Positions 1 through 6,429 of a stretch of 9,283 nucleotides of DNA are shown here, piece by piece. The notes beneath the pieces are model-generated. The model worked only from the letters and a program-made list of their open reading frames with translations. It did not search any database and was not told where the DNA came from. Source of the stretch: a bacterium. Its GTDB lineage: Bacteria > Pseudomonadota > Gammaproteobacteria > Burkholderiales > Burkholderiaceae_C. The stretch lies in NCBI GenBank assembly GCA_030824095.1, contig JAVBYK010000079.1, forward strand, positions 1 to 9,283. The letters run 5' to 3'. The stretch's first letter is position 1. Each line of letters begins with the position of its first letter. A program made the translations under genes and the position numbers.

Positions 1-951
1 TCGGTGGATACGCTGGTGTTTGACAAGACCGGCACTTTGACCCGCGATGCCATGGTTTTGGGGGAAGTCACGGTGCGACCGGGTGTCTCTGCGGATGAAG
101 CATTGGCCATGGCGGCAGCGCTGGCCTGCCATTCCTTGCATCCGGTGTCGCGGGCACTGGCAGCGGCGCAGGCCCAGAGGGTGGCTTCGCCCAACACTTG
201 GGCTTGTGAGGCGGTAACCGAGTATGCAGGGCAGGGCGTTGCTGGTCAGGCGATCCAGACCGCTGTTACAGCAGAGAAAAGTGCAGTCGCGTCCTTGCGG
301 CTGGGTTCGGCCAGCTTTTGTTCGGTGCAAGATCGCCCTGTGACCGGGTTGTGTGCATTTCTGGGCGATGCGCAGGGGTGGCTGGCAACCTTTGAATTGA
401 AGGAAGACCTCCGCCCCGAGGCCGCCGCCGCAGTGGCCGCGTTGGGTGCTCAGGGGGTTGAGGTCCACATGCTGTCGGGCGACAGCGTCGAGTCGGTCTC
501 CCGGGTGGCAGCCCAGGCTGGCATTGCGCAGGCACGGGGCGGGTGCTCGCCGGATGACAAGCTGGCGTTTCTGCGCACGCTGCAGTCACAAGGCCGCAGT
601 GTGGCTATGGTTGGCGACGGGTTGAACGATGGTCCGGTGTTGGCGGGGGCCGATGTCTCGTTTACCTTCGGACGGGCCGTTCCGCTGGCGCAGTCCAAAG
701 CGGATTTCGTGATTCTGGGTGAACAATTGATGGTGGTGGTGCAATCGTTGCTGTTAGCGCGACGAACCCTGGCCATTGTTCGGCAAAATCTGTGGTGGGC
801 TCTGATTTATAACGCTGCCTGTGTTCCGTTGGCCGTTGTGGGGCTGTTGCCGGCCTGGCTGGCTGGCCTGGGAATGGCAGCCAGCTCCCTGCTGGTCGTG
901 CTCAATGCATTGCGCCTGGCCCGCGTCATGCCCTTAGAAAAGGTCCTCTAA
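1..951 (+). CDS. ccoI: CcoI/FixI copper-translocating P1B-type ATPase, C-terminal part
   Basis: Partial gene entering from the left edge in frame 1 (316 residues to TAA). It begins right at the P-type ATPase phosphorylation loop, with DKTGTLT at residues 8-14 (aspartyl-phosphate D8). Further motifs are the CPx-ATPase nucleotide-binding HP dipeptide (CHSLHP, around residue 48), MLSGD in the P domain, and the hinge GDGLNDGP at residues 205-212. The last two membrane helices carry the P1B-type features of an asparagine/tyrosine pair (YN) in the first and MAASS in the second. The N-terminal metal-binding domain and the first six helices, with the CPC site, lie outside the window. By family, CcoI exports or transfers Cu(I) across the inner membrane for the CuB centre of cbb3 oxidase. 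That role, rather than general copper efflux (CopA), is inferred from the overlap with ccoS and the ccoN neighbour. The stop codon overlaps the ccoS start (TAATG), so translation is probably coupled. Confidence 0.93.
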   Translation, partial: SVDTLVFDKTGTLTRDAMVLGEVTVRPGVSADEALAMAAALACHSLHPVSRALAAAQAQRVASPNTWACEAVTEYAGQGVAGQAIQTAVTAEKSAVASLRLGSASFCSVQDRPVTGLCAFLGDAQGWLATFELKEDLRPEAAAAVAALGAQGVEVHMLSGDSVESVSRVAAQAGIAQARGGCSPDDKLAFLRTLQSQGRSVAMVGDGLNDGPVLAGADVSFTFGRAVPLAQSKADFVILGEQLMVVVQSLLLARRTLAIVRQNLWWALIYNAACVPLAVVGLLPAWLAGLGMAASSLLVVLNALRLARVMPLEKVL

Positions 952-1088
952 TGGATATCCTGTATTTGTTGATTCCACTGTCCGTGGTACTGGTATTTTT
1001 TATTTTGGGAGGTCTCTGGTGGGCAATCCATCGGGGACAGTTCGAAGACATCGAGGCTGAAGGTGAAAGGATCCTGAAAGATTCTTAA
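951..1088 (+). CDS. ccoS: CcoS, small cbb3 oxidase maturation protein
   Basis: A 45-residue protein starting at an ATG that shares its first base with the ccoI stop codon. It opens MDILYLLIPL, followed by one hydrophobic helix (about residues 3-25) ending in GGLWWAIHRGQFED. This is the typical CcoS pattern: a single N-terminal membrane anchor, an aromatic WA pair, then GQF(D/E)D and a short acidic tail. The usual family length is about 45-60 residues. By family, CcoS is required for insertion of heme b and copper into CcoN during cbb3 assembly and acts in the cytoplasmic membrane. It is the last gene before the ccoN promoter region and is presumably cotranscribed with ccoI, since the 1-base overlap leaves no room for another promoter. 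The stop codon lies inside the left arm of an AT-rich inverted repeat. Confidence 0.92.
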   Translation: MDILYLLIPLSVVLVFFILGGLWWAIHRGQFEDIEAEGERILKDS

Positions 1089-1101
1089 CAAATATTAAGA
1101 A
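1082..1101. repeat. 20-bp AT-rich inverted repeat TTCTTAA-N6-TTAAGAA
   Basis: Two perfect 7-base arms (TTCTTAA at 1082-1088, TTAAGAA at 1095-1101) flank a 6-base spacer, CAAATA. It covers the ccoS stop codon and ends 13 bases before the FNR box. No run of T follows, so it does not look like an intrinsic terminator. It could be an operator for an unidentified dimeric regulator, or an AT-rich promoter-proximal element. It is not a form of the FNR box. The symmetry is directly visible; the function is unknown. Confidence 0.5.
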
Positions 1102-1114
1102 CTTTCAGCAGACT

Positions 1115-1128
1115 TTGACATTGATCAA
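1115..1128 (+). promoter_or_regulatory. FNR/ANR/FixK-type box upstream of ccoN
   Basis: TTGACATTGATCAA matches TTGAT-N4-ATCAA at nine of the ten half-site bases, with C for T at the fifth position. This is within the accepted TTGA(C/T)-N4-(G/A)TCAA set. Its centre (1121.5) is 67 bases before the ccoN ATG. If it acts as a class II site at -41.5, transcription would start near 1163, leaving a leader of about 26 bases. A weak -10-like stretch (TAGACACT) lies at 1149-1156. The Fnr encoded in this window carries the E..SR recognition residues expected for TTGAT half-sites. Induction of ccoNOQP at low oxygen is inferred. Confidence 0.85.
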
Positions 1129-1178
1129 CCCGATCCATAGGTGGCCCGTAGACACTCCCCGCTGGGTTTAATAAGAGA

Positions 1179-1183
1179 AGAGG
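1179..1183 (+). promoter_or_regulatory. ribosome binding site that decides the ccoN start
   Basis: AGAGG lies 5 bases before the ATG at 1189. An in-frame GTG at 1141 would add 16 residues, but it has no comparable ribosome site and lies upstream of the transcription start predicted from the FNR box. The ATG at 1189 is therefore preferred. Confidence 0.7.
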
Positions 1184-1188
1184 TAAAA

Positions 1189-2625
1189 ATGGCATTTGCA
1201 AATCAACAAGCGACTGTATACAACGATACTGTTGTACGTCAGTTCGCCATCATGACGGTGGTTTATGGTGTGGTTGGCATGCTGGTTGGCGTCATCATCG
1301 CCGCCCAGCTCGCTTGGCCGGAACTGAACCTGGGTATACCGTGGCTCACCTACGGGCGACTACGACCACTACACACCAACGCGGTGATCTTTGCGTTTGG
1401 TGGTTGTGCTTTGTTTGCTACGGTGTATTACGTAGTGCAGCGTACCTGTCAGGTGAGGCTGTTCAGCGACAAGCTGGCAGCCTTTACCTTTTGGGGGTGG
1501 CAAGTGGTCATTGTGGCTGCTGTTCTCTCTTTGCCATTGGGTTTTACTCAGGGCAAGGAATACGCAGAACTGGAGTGGCCGATTGACATTTTGATCACCT
1601 TGGTCTGGGTGGCCTATGCTGTGGTGTTCTTCGGTACCGTCGGTACCCGCAAGGTCAAGCACATCTACGTCGCCAACTGGTTCTTCGGTGCGTTCATCAT
1701 TGCCGTCGCGATTCTGCACATTGTCAATAGCGCGGCCATTCCGGCAGGTGCCCTGAAGTCGTACTCTGCCTATGCCGGTGTCCAGGACGCCATGATCCAG
1801 TGGTGGTACGGTCACAATGCGGTGGGCTTCTTCCTGACCGCTGCTTTCCTGGGCATGATGTACTACTTCATCCCCAAGCAAGCCGGTCGCCCTGTTTACA
1901 GCTACCGCCTGTCCATCGTCCACTTCTGGGCGCTGATCTTCACTTACATGTGGGCGGGTCCTCACCACCTGCACTACACCGCGCTGCCTGACTGGACCCA
2001 GTCCGTCGGTATGGTGTTCTCCCTGATTCTTCTGGCTCCCAGCTGGGGCGGCATGATCAACGGCATCATGACCCTGTCCGGCGCATGGCACAAGCTGCGT
2101 GACGATCCAATCCTGCGCTTCCTGATCGTGTCCTTGTCTTTCTACGGTATGTCCACCTTCGAAGGTCCCATGATGTCCATCAAGACGGTTAACGCCTTGA
2201 GCCACTACACCGACTGGACCGTGGGTCACGTGCACTCCGGCGCCCTGGGTTGGGTGGGTCTGGTGTCCATGGGTTCCATGTACTACCTGATTCCCCGCCT
2301 GTTCGGCCAGAAGCAGATGTACAGCGTGAAAGCCATTGAAGTGCACTTCTGGACTGCCACCATCGGTATCGTTATCTATATTGCTGCAATGTGGATTGCC
2401 GGTGTGATGCAAGGTCTGATGTGGCGCGCTATCAACGCCGACGGTACCCTGACCTACACCTTTGTTGAGTCGGTGAAAGCTACCTATCCGTTCTATGTCT
2501 TGCGTTTGTTGGGTGGTTTGCTGTACCTCTCCGGTATGGTGATCATGCTCTGGAACACGCTGAAGACCGCTACCGCGGGCCGTGCGGTGAATGTCACCAT
2601 TCCAGCAGTCGCTGCACACGCATAA
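1189..2625 (+). CDS. ccoN: CcoN, catalytic subunit I of cbb3-type cytochrome c oxidase
   Basis: A 478-residue polytopic membrane protein (about 12 helices), the usual length for CcoN. It holds heme b, heme b3 and CuB and reduces O2 to water while pumping protons. By comparison with the Pseudomonas stutzeri enzyme, visible ligands are H62 (RPLHTN) and H349 for low-spin heme b, H347 (GHVHSG) for heme b3, and H209 (WWYGHN), H259 and H260 (GPHHLHY) for CuB. Y253 (FTYMW) sits where the cross-linked catalytic tyrosine is expected, and E325 (STFEGP) is the conserved channel glutamate. All key residues are present. It is the first gene of the oxidase run, 12 bases before ccoO, and lies behind an FNR box. 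The start ATG is chosen for its ribosome site and the typical short N-terminus. Codon use is plainer and includes rare codons in the first ~430 bases, then becomes strongly optimised (see findings). Confidence 0.98.
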   Translation: MAFANQQATVYNDTVVRQFAIMTVVYGVVGMLVGVIIAAQLAWPELNLGIPWLTYGRLRPLHTNAVIFAFGGCALFATVYYVVQRTCQVRLFSDKLAAFTFWGWQVVIVAAVLSLPLGFTQGKEYAELEWPIDILITLVWVAYAVVFFGTVGTRKVKHIYVANWFFGAFIIAVAILHIVNSAAIPAGALKSYSAYAGVQDAMIQWWYGHNAVGFFLTAAFLGMMYYFIPKQAGRPVYSYRLSIVHFWALIFTYMWAGPHHLHYTALPDWTQSVGMVFSLILLAPSWGGMINGIMTLSGAWHKLRDDPILRFLIVSLSFYGMSTFEGPMMSIKTVNALSHYTDWTVGHVHSGALGWVGLVSMGSMYYLIPRLFGQKQMYSVKAIEVHFWTATIGIVIYIAAMWIAGVMQGLMWRAINADGTLTYTFVESVKATYPFYVLRLLGGLLYLSGMVIMLWNTLKTATAGRAVNVTIPAVAAHA

Positions 2626-2637
2626 GAGGTAACCAAT

Positions 2638-3264
2638 ATGGCAAATCAAAATACAAACTCAGGACTGTCGCACGCGTCCATTGAGACGAACAACTTCTTG
2701 ATGATCGTCCTTATCCTGTTGGTGCTGCTGGTTGGTGGTTTGGTGGAAATCGTTCCGCTGTTCTTCCAGAAGTCCACCACGGAACCCATCAAGGGAGTCC
2801 AGCCTTACACTGCCCTGCAGTTGGCTGGTCGTGACATCTACACGCGTGAAGGTTGCTACAACTGCCACTCGCAGATGATTCGTCCCTTCCGTGCCGAGAC
2901 ACTGCGTTATGGTCACTATTCAGTGGCTGGTGAGTCGGTTTATGACCACCCGTTCCAGTGGGGCAGCAAGCGCACCGGTCCGGATCTGGCCCGCGTTGGT
3001 GGCAAGTACAGCGACGACTGGCACCGTACCCACCTGATCAACCCACGCGATGTGGTGCCTGAGTCCAACATGCCTGCCTACCCATGGCTGGAAAAGAACC
3101 AGGTGGACGCGGCTGTCATGCCCGCTCACATGAAGGCTCTGCGTACCGTTGGCGTTCCTTACACCGATGAGCAGATTTCCAAGGCAGTGGAAGAAGTCAA
3201 GGGCAAGACTGAACTGGAAGCCCTGATTGCCTACCTGCAGGTTTTGGGTCTGGCTCTCAAGTAA
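2638..3264 (+). CDS. ccoO: CcoO, monoheme c-type cytochrome subunit II of cbb3 oxidase
   Basis: A 208-residue membrane-anchored cytochrome c. One uncleaved N-terminal helix (about residues 20-42) anchors a periplasmic domain. The heme c attachment site is CYNCH (C73, C76, H77). The likely axial methionine is M145 in SNMPAYPW, a motif typical of CcoO. GCYNCHSQMIRPF and GPDLARVGGKYSDDWH are family hallmarks. By family it passes electrons from CcoP or soluble cytochrome c to the heme b centre of CcoN. It starts 12 bases after the ccoN stop, with the ribosome site AGAGGT just after that stop, which indicates operonic translation. The length is normal and no key residue is missing. Confidence 0.98.
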   Translation: MANQNTNSGLSHASIETNNFLMIVLILLVLLVGGLVEIVPLFFQKSTTEPIKGVQPYTALQLAGRDIYTREGCYNCHSQMIRPFRAETLRYGHYSVAGESVYDHPFQWGSKRTGPDLARVGGKYSDDWHRTHLINPRDVVPESNMPAYPWLEKNQVDAAVMPAHMKALRTVGVPYTDEQISKAVEEVKGKTELEALIAYLQVLGLALK

Positions 3265-3281
3265 GCGCGAAGGAGTTGAAT

Positions 3282-3425
3282 ATGGACATCGATATCAACA
3301 CCCTTCGGTCTGTGGCCACTGTGGCCAGTTTTATAACGTTTATCGGCATTGTGTGGTGGGCTTGGTCCAAGCGGCGTGCATCCGACTTCTCTGAAGCCGC
3401 CAACCTGCCGTTTGAGCAGGACTGA
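3282..3425 (+). CDS. ccoQ: CcoQ, small membrane subunit of cbb3 oxidase
   Basis: A 47-residue protein between ccoO and ccoP, where ccoQ is always found. It has a single hydrophobic helix (about residues 11-28, ending IVWWAWSKRR) followed by a short polar, acidic tail (FSEAANLPFEQD). This matches the CcoQ/FixQ pattern of one helix, a WAW/WAY-type aromatic motif and an F..AA..PF tail. A good ribosome site, AAGGAG at 3270-3275, lies 6 bases before the ATG. By family, CcoQ stabilises the association of CcoP with CcoNO and, in Rhodobacter, protects the complex from oxygen. It has no cofactor. The ccoO-ccoQ gap is 17 bases and the ccoQ-ccoP gap 20 bases. Confidence 0.95.
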   Translation: MDIDINTLRSVATVASFITFIGIVWWAWSKRRASDFSEAANLPFEQD

Positions 3426-3445
3426 CCCCAGAATAAGGATTTGAA

Positions 3446-4363
3446 ATGAGCGACTTTACAAGCAACTTCTGGTCGGTCTACGTGGCCGGCATCACGTTGG
3501 TGAGTATTCTCGCCTGCGCGCTTCTGCTGTGGTTCAGCGGCAAGGCAAAGGCCATGACTGCGAACGACAATACGACCGGTCACGTGTGGGATGAAGACCT
3601 GCGCGAGATGAACAACCCCTTGCCACGCTGGTGGGTTTGGCTCTTTGTGATCACGATTGTGTTTGCATTGGGCTACCTGGCCATGTATCCCGGCTTGGGC
3701 AGCTATGCTGGCGGACTCACCGACAAGTGGTCTCAAAAAGACCAGTATGAGAAGGAAGTGGCCAAGGGCAATGCGGAGGTAGCTCCTCTGTATGCCAAGT
3801 TCTCGGCCATGAAGGCTGAGGACATGTCCAAGGATCCGCAGGCTATGGCTATCGGTGAGCGTTTGTTCATGAACAACTGCTCGCAGTGCCATGGATCGGA
3901 CGCCCGTGGTTCCAAGGGTATTCCCAATCTGACCGATGGCGACTGGCTGCATGGCGGCGCTCCTGAAGTTATCAAGGAAACCCTTACCAAGGGTCGCCTG
4001 GGCAATATGCCTCCGATGGCTGCTGCCGTGGGTACTGCCGACGATGTCAAGAACGTTGCGCACTACGTGCTGAGCCTGTCCAACAGCCCGCATGATTCCG
4101 TGCGTGCCAATCTGGGCAAAGAGAAGTTTGCAGTCTGTGCTGCGTGCCATGGTGCTGACGGCAAGGGCACTCAAGCGCTTGGCGCTCCCAACCTGACCGA
4201 CAACATCTGGCTGCATGGCTTCGGTGAGGCAGCGATCATGGCGATGGTCAACAATGGCAAGATCAATCAGATGCCTGCGCAAGCAGAGCGCCTGACCGAA
4301 GGTCAGATCCAGGTGTTGGCTTCCTATGTTTGGGGTCTCTCCAACAACGCCAAAGCCAAGTAA
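3446..4363 (+). CDS. ccoP: CcoP, diheme c-type cytochrome subunit III of cbb3 oxidase
   Basis: A 305-residue membrane cytochrome. It has two predicted helices (about 11-30 and 62-80), making this the two-helix form of CcoP with a cytoplasmic linker. Two periplasmic cytochrome c domains follow, with heme sites CSQCH (C145, C148, H149) and CAACH (C231, C234, H235). Likely axial methionines are M188 (GNMPPM) and M276 (NQMPAQ). The two domains are visibly duplicated: PNLTDGDWLHG at 160-170 recurs as PNLTDNIWLHG at 248-258, and the likeness extends to the DNA. By family, CcoP accepts electrons from periplasmic cytochrome c and passes them to CcoO. The ribosome site is AAGGA at 3435-3439. The N-terminal PLPRWWVWLF motif in helix 2 is typical of CcoP. 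Confidence 0.98.
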   Translation: MSDFTSNFWSVYVAGITLVSILACALLLWFSGKAKAMTANDNTTGHVWDEDLREMNNPLPRWWVWLFVITIVFALGYLAMYPGLGSYAGGLTDKWSQKDQYEKEVAKGNAEVAPLYAKFSAMKAEDMSKDPQAMAIGERLFMNNCSQCHGSDARGSKGIPNLTDGDWLHGGAPEVIKETLTKGRLGNMPPMAAAVGTADDVKNVAHYVLSLSNSPHDSVRANLGKEKFAVCAACHGADGKGTQALGAPNLTDNIWLHGFGEAAIMAMVNNGKINQMPAQAERLTEGQIQVLASYVWGLSNNAKAK

Positions 4364-4374
4364 ACGTCTAGTAC

Positions 4375-4380
4375 GGAAAG
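4375..4380 (+). promoter_or_regulatory. probable ribosome binding site for the TTG start of ccoG
   Basis: GGAAAG lies 9 bases before the TTG at 4390, the only standard start codon in frame between the upstream TGA (4384-4386) and the conserved RKIIPI segment. A better-looking AGGAG at 4399-4403 is inside the gene and has no start codon at a usable distance after it. Confidence 0.5.
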
Positions 4381-4389
4381 CATTGACTT

Positions 4390-5856
4390 TTGGACGATAG
4401 GAGCTCGTTACCGCGAAAAATCATTCCCATCGTTGTGGAGCAGGATGCAGGGACGCCAGTTCCTGCTAGCGATGCCGATGGGGTGATGTTCTCGCTGTAC
4501 GAAGCCCACAAAAAAATCTACCCGCGCAGCGTCACGGGTTTGTTCTCCAACTGGCGTTGGGCCATGGTCTGGCTCACCCAGTTGGTTTTTTATGGCTTGC
4601 CCTGGCTGGAATGGGGACAACGCCAGGCGGTGCTCTTCGATCTGGGTGCCCGCCGCTTCTATATTTTTGGTCTGGTCCTGTACCCACAGGACTTCATCTA
4701 TCTGACCGGAATCCTGGTCATCTCGGCGCTGTCACTGTTCCTGTTTACCGCAGTGGCCGGCCGTCTTTGGTGTGGATATGCCTGTCCGCAGACTGTCTAT
4801 ACCGAAATATTCCTGTGGCTGGAGAAGCACACAGAAGGAGACCGCTCGGCGCGCATGCGGCGTGACGCAGGTGCCTGGACCTCGGACAAGATTTTGCGCA
4901 AGGCCCTCAAACACTTCTTGTGGTTGGCAGTAGCGCTGTGGACCGGTTTCACCTTTGTCGGTTTCTTTACGCCCATCAAGGCATTGGGCACCGAAGTGCT
5001 TCAGTGGCAGTTGGGAACCTGGGGCACTTTCTGGTTCCTCTTTTACAGCTTTGCGACCTACGGCAATGCCGGCTTCATGCGCGAGCAGGTGTGCAAGCAC
5101 ATGTGCCCTTATGCACGGTTTCAGAGTGCCATGTTCGACAGGGATACGCTCATCGTTACCTATGACGAAGAACGTGGCGAGCCGCGCGGCGCGCGCTCCA
5201 AGAAGGCTGATCCCGCCAAACTGAATCTGGGTGCCTGTGTGGACTGCAGTCTGTGTGTGCAGGTCTGTCCCACCGGCATCGACATCCGCAAGGGTCTGCA
5301 GTACGAATGCATTGGCTGTGGCGCCTGTGCGGACGTCTGCGACACGGTGATGGACAAGCTCGGTTATGCGCGTGGACTGGTCAAGTACTCGACGCAAAAT
5401 GCCGTGAGCCAGCACTGGACCAAGGGTCAGACCCTGCGCCATGTGTTGCGGCCGCGGGTGCTTATCTATTCGGGCATTCTGGGGGCGGTGGTTCTTGCCA
5501 TGGTGGTCAGTCTGGTTTTGCGCACTCCGTTCAAGGTGGATGTTGTGCGTGACCGTGGCGTGCTCGCTCGCCTGGTGGACGGTGGCCGCATCGAGAATGT
5601 GTACCGTCTGCAGATCATGAACGCCACGGAATCGGAGCAGCGTTTTACGATCTCTGCAGATGGTTTGCCGGGTCTTGCAGTGGTCTCGGAAGGTGATGTG
5701 GTGATTGGGTCCACCCAGGCCCGCTGGGTGGCAGTGCGCGTTCAGGCGCCATATGATGTAGCATCTGCAGGATCGCATACGATCAACTTCCAGATTGCTG
5801 GTCAAGGTTCAACCGGTCACGTTACGGAAAAATCGGTCTTCATTGTTCCTCGCTAA
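4390..5856 (+). CDS. ccoG: CcoG/FixG/RdxA, polyferredoxin-like cbb3 assembly protein
   Basis: A 488-residue membrane protein. The conserved RKIIPIV segment is at residues 9-15, and hydrophobic helices fall at about 55-70, 90-122, 175-195, 210-225 and 357-377. WCGYACPQTV carries C128 and C132; CKHMCPYARF carries C235 and C239. Two [4Fe-4S] ferredoxin motifs follow: C283, C286, C289, C293 and C307, C310, C313, C317. Residues from about 385 form the Ig-like FixG C-terminal domain. By family, CcoG is needed for cbb3 assembly and has been linked to reduction of Cu(II) for the CuB pathway. The start is TTG: a TGA lies two codons upstream and there is no in-frame ATG or GTG before the conserved RKIIPI. 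A GGAAAG ribosome-like site lies 9 bases before the TTG. The gap to ccoP is 26 bases, so it is probably in the same operon. Confidence 0.95.
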   Translation: MDDRSSLPRKIIPIVVEQDAGTPVPASDADGVMFSLYEAHKKIYPRSVTGLFSNWRWAMVWLTQLVFYGLPWLEWGQRQAVLFDLGARRFYIFGLVLYPQDFIYLTGILVISALSLFLFTAVAGRLWCGYACPQTVYTEIFLWLEKHTEGDRSARMRRDAGAWTSDKILRKALKHFLWLAVALWTGFTFVGFFTPIKALGTEVLQWQLGTWGTFWFLFYSFATYGNAGFMREQVCKHMCPYARFQSAMFDRDTLIVTYDEERGEPRGARSKKADPAKLNLGACVDCSLCVQVCPTGIDIRKGLQYECIGCGACADVCDTVMDKLGYARGLVKYSTQNAVSQHWTKGQTLRHVLRPRVLIYSGILGAVVLAMVVSLVLRTPFKVDVVRDRGVLARLVDGGRIENVYRLQIMNATESEQRFTISADGLPGLAVVSEGDVVIGSTQARWVAVRVQAPYDVASAGSHTINFQIAGQGSTGHVTEKSVFIVPR

Positions 5857-5864
5857 GGATTCTT

Positions 5865-6128
5865 ATGTCTCAAACTGCACCGACATCTTCAACTCCCTGG
5901 TGGAAATATGGACACGTCTGGTTGGTGATTGCCGGACCGGCCATTGTGGTGGTTGCTTCATTCATCACCTTCTATCTGGCTTCTTCCGGCAAGGATCCGG
6001 TTGTTGATGAGGACTACTACCGCAAGGGCGTTGAGATCAACAAGACCCTGCAGGACAATCCGGCCAGTCTGGCTCCCGCTGTGAAGGCGAGAAACCATGC
6101 CGCCACCGGAGTCAAGGAACCGAGGTAA
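5865..6128 (+). CDS. ccoH: CcoH/FixH family protein, short form
   Basis: An 87-residue protein directly after ccoG, the usual place of ccoH. A WWKYGHVWLVIAGPA segment leads into one membrane helix (about residues 17-39), followed by the FixH signature DPVVDEDYYRKGVEINKTL. By family, CcoH is a single-helix protein needed for stable cbb3 assembly, contacting the complex through its helix. It is much shorter than alphaproteobacterial FixH (about 150-170 residues). The signature and helix are intact, but the larger periplasmic C-terminal domain is absent. I see no frameshift: the next gene starts 5 bases after the stop in another frame with its own ribosome site. It therefore looks like a natural short version. 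The ribosome site AAGGAT overlaps the ccoG stop codon. Confidence 0.88.
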   Translation: MSQTAPTSSTPWWKYGHVWLVIAGPAIVVVASFITFYLASSGKDPVVDEDYYRKGVEINKTLQDNPASLAPAVKARNHAATGVKEPR

Positions 6129-6133
6129 ACCCC

Positions 6134-6424
6134 ATGTTGCAACAGCGACTCATGTGGGTGATCTGGCCAGCTTTCTTGATGGCCGGCGTGCTGGAGATGC
6201 TGGTTTTTGCCATGGTGGACCCGCAGGACCTGCAGTGGTTCGGCATGCCGCTGGAGTGGTCCCGCCAAGCCATTTATACGGTGGCTTTTTTTGTTTTCTG
6301 GGCCATTATGGTGGTCTCCAGTGGATTGACCACTCTGCTGGCCATGTCACCCTTTGAGGTGAACCGTTGTCCTCTGCCCGCCACCGAGCGGCCAGTTGGT
6401 TGCCCCAAGCAGGAATCCTGCTAA
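6134..6424 (+). CDS. uncharacterised two-helix membrane protein with Cys-Pro tail, end of cco operon
   Basis: A 96-residue protein starting 5 bases after ccoH, with a GAGGT ribosome site overlapping the ccoH stop. Two hydrophobic helices (about residues 8-28 and 46-71) are separated by an acidic, aromatic loop (DPQDLQWFGMPLEW). The tail reads SPFEVNRCPLPATERP, then GCP, and the last residue is cysteine (C79, C90 and C96, two of them in Cys-Pro pairs). Charge distribution (acidic loop, basic ends) suggests that both termini face the cytoplasm. I recognise it only as a small conserved-looking membrane protein seen next to cco genes in related bacteria, and I cannot name a function. Its position suggests a role in oxidase assembly or stability. 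The cysteines could bind metal or form disulfides, but that is inference. It ends 33 bases before the convergent fnr stop. Confidence 0.85.
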   Translation: MLQQRLMWVIWPAFLMAGVLEMLVFAMVDPQDLQWFGMPLEWSRQAIYTVAFFVFWAIMVVSSGLTTLLAMSPFEVNRCPLPATERPVGCPKQESC

Positions 6425-6429
6425 GGTCT

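Noticed and set aside
613..636. Glycine after GDGLND in CcoI as a possible catalytic defect
   Set aside because: The family motif is GDGxNDxP and all invariant residues are present. Gly in place of the commoner Ala is a tolerated position.
1141..1188. GTG at 1141 as the ccoN start, adding 16 residues
   Set aside because: It has no good ribosome site, falls upstream of the transcription start predicted from the FNR box, and lengthens the protein beyond the usual CcoN N-terminus. The ATG at 1189 has AGAGG 5 bases before it.
1588..1600. Additional FNR-like half-sites (TTGATC and similar) within genes
   Set aside because: Only single half-sites with no matching second arm at 4-base spacing, and they lie inside coding sequence.
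1369..2649. 426-codon open frame on the minus strand opposite ccoN
   Set aside because: It is a shadow of ccoN: the sense strand encodes a fully conserved protein with all heme and copper ligands. The antisense product is rich in His, Gln and Gly without a recognisable domain, as expected from reading optimised codons backwards.
3860..4260. Repeated DNA within ccoP, such as the two copies around 3925 and 4189
   Set aside because: This is the ancient duplication of the two cytochrome c domains that defines CcoP, not a separate repeat element or recent duplication.
3257..4282. 341-codon open frame on the minus strand opposite ccoP and ccoQ
   Set aside because: The sense strand holds unmistakable CcoQ and CcoP. 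The antisense product shows no family motif, membrane pattern or convincing start context.
4732..5805. 357-codon open frame on the minus strand opposite ccoG
   Set aside because: It is opposite the ferredoxin-type CcoG with all eight cluster cysteines. The antisense product is low-complexity in His, Thr and Arg and has no recognisable fold.
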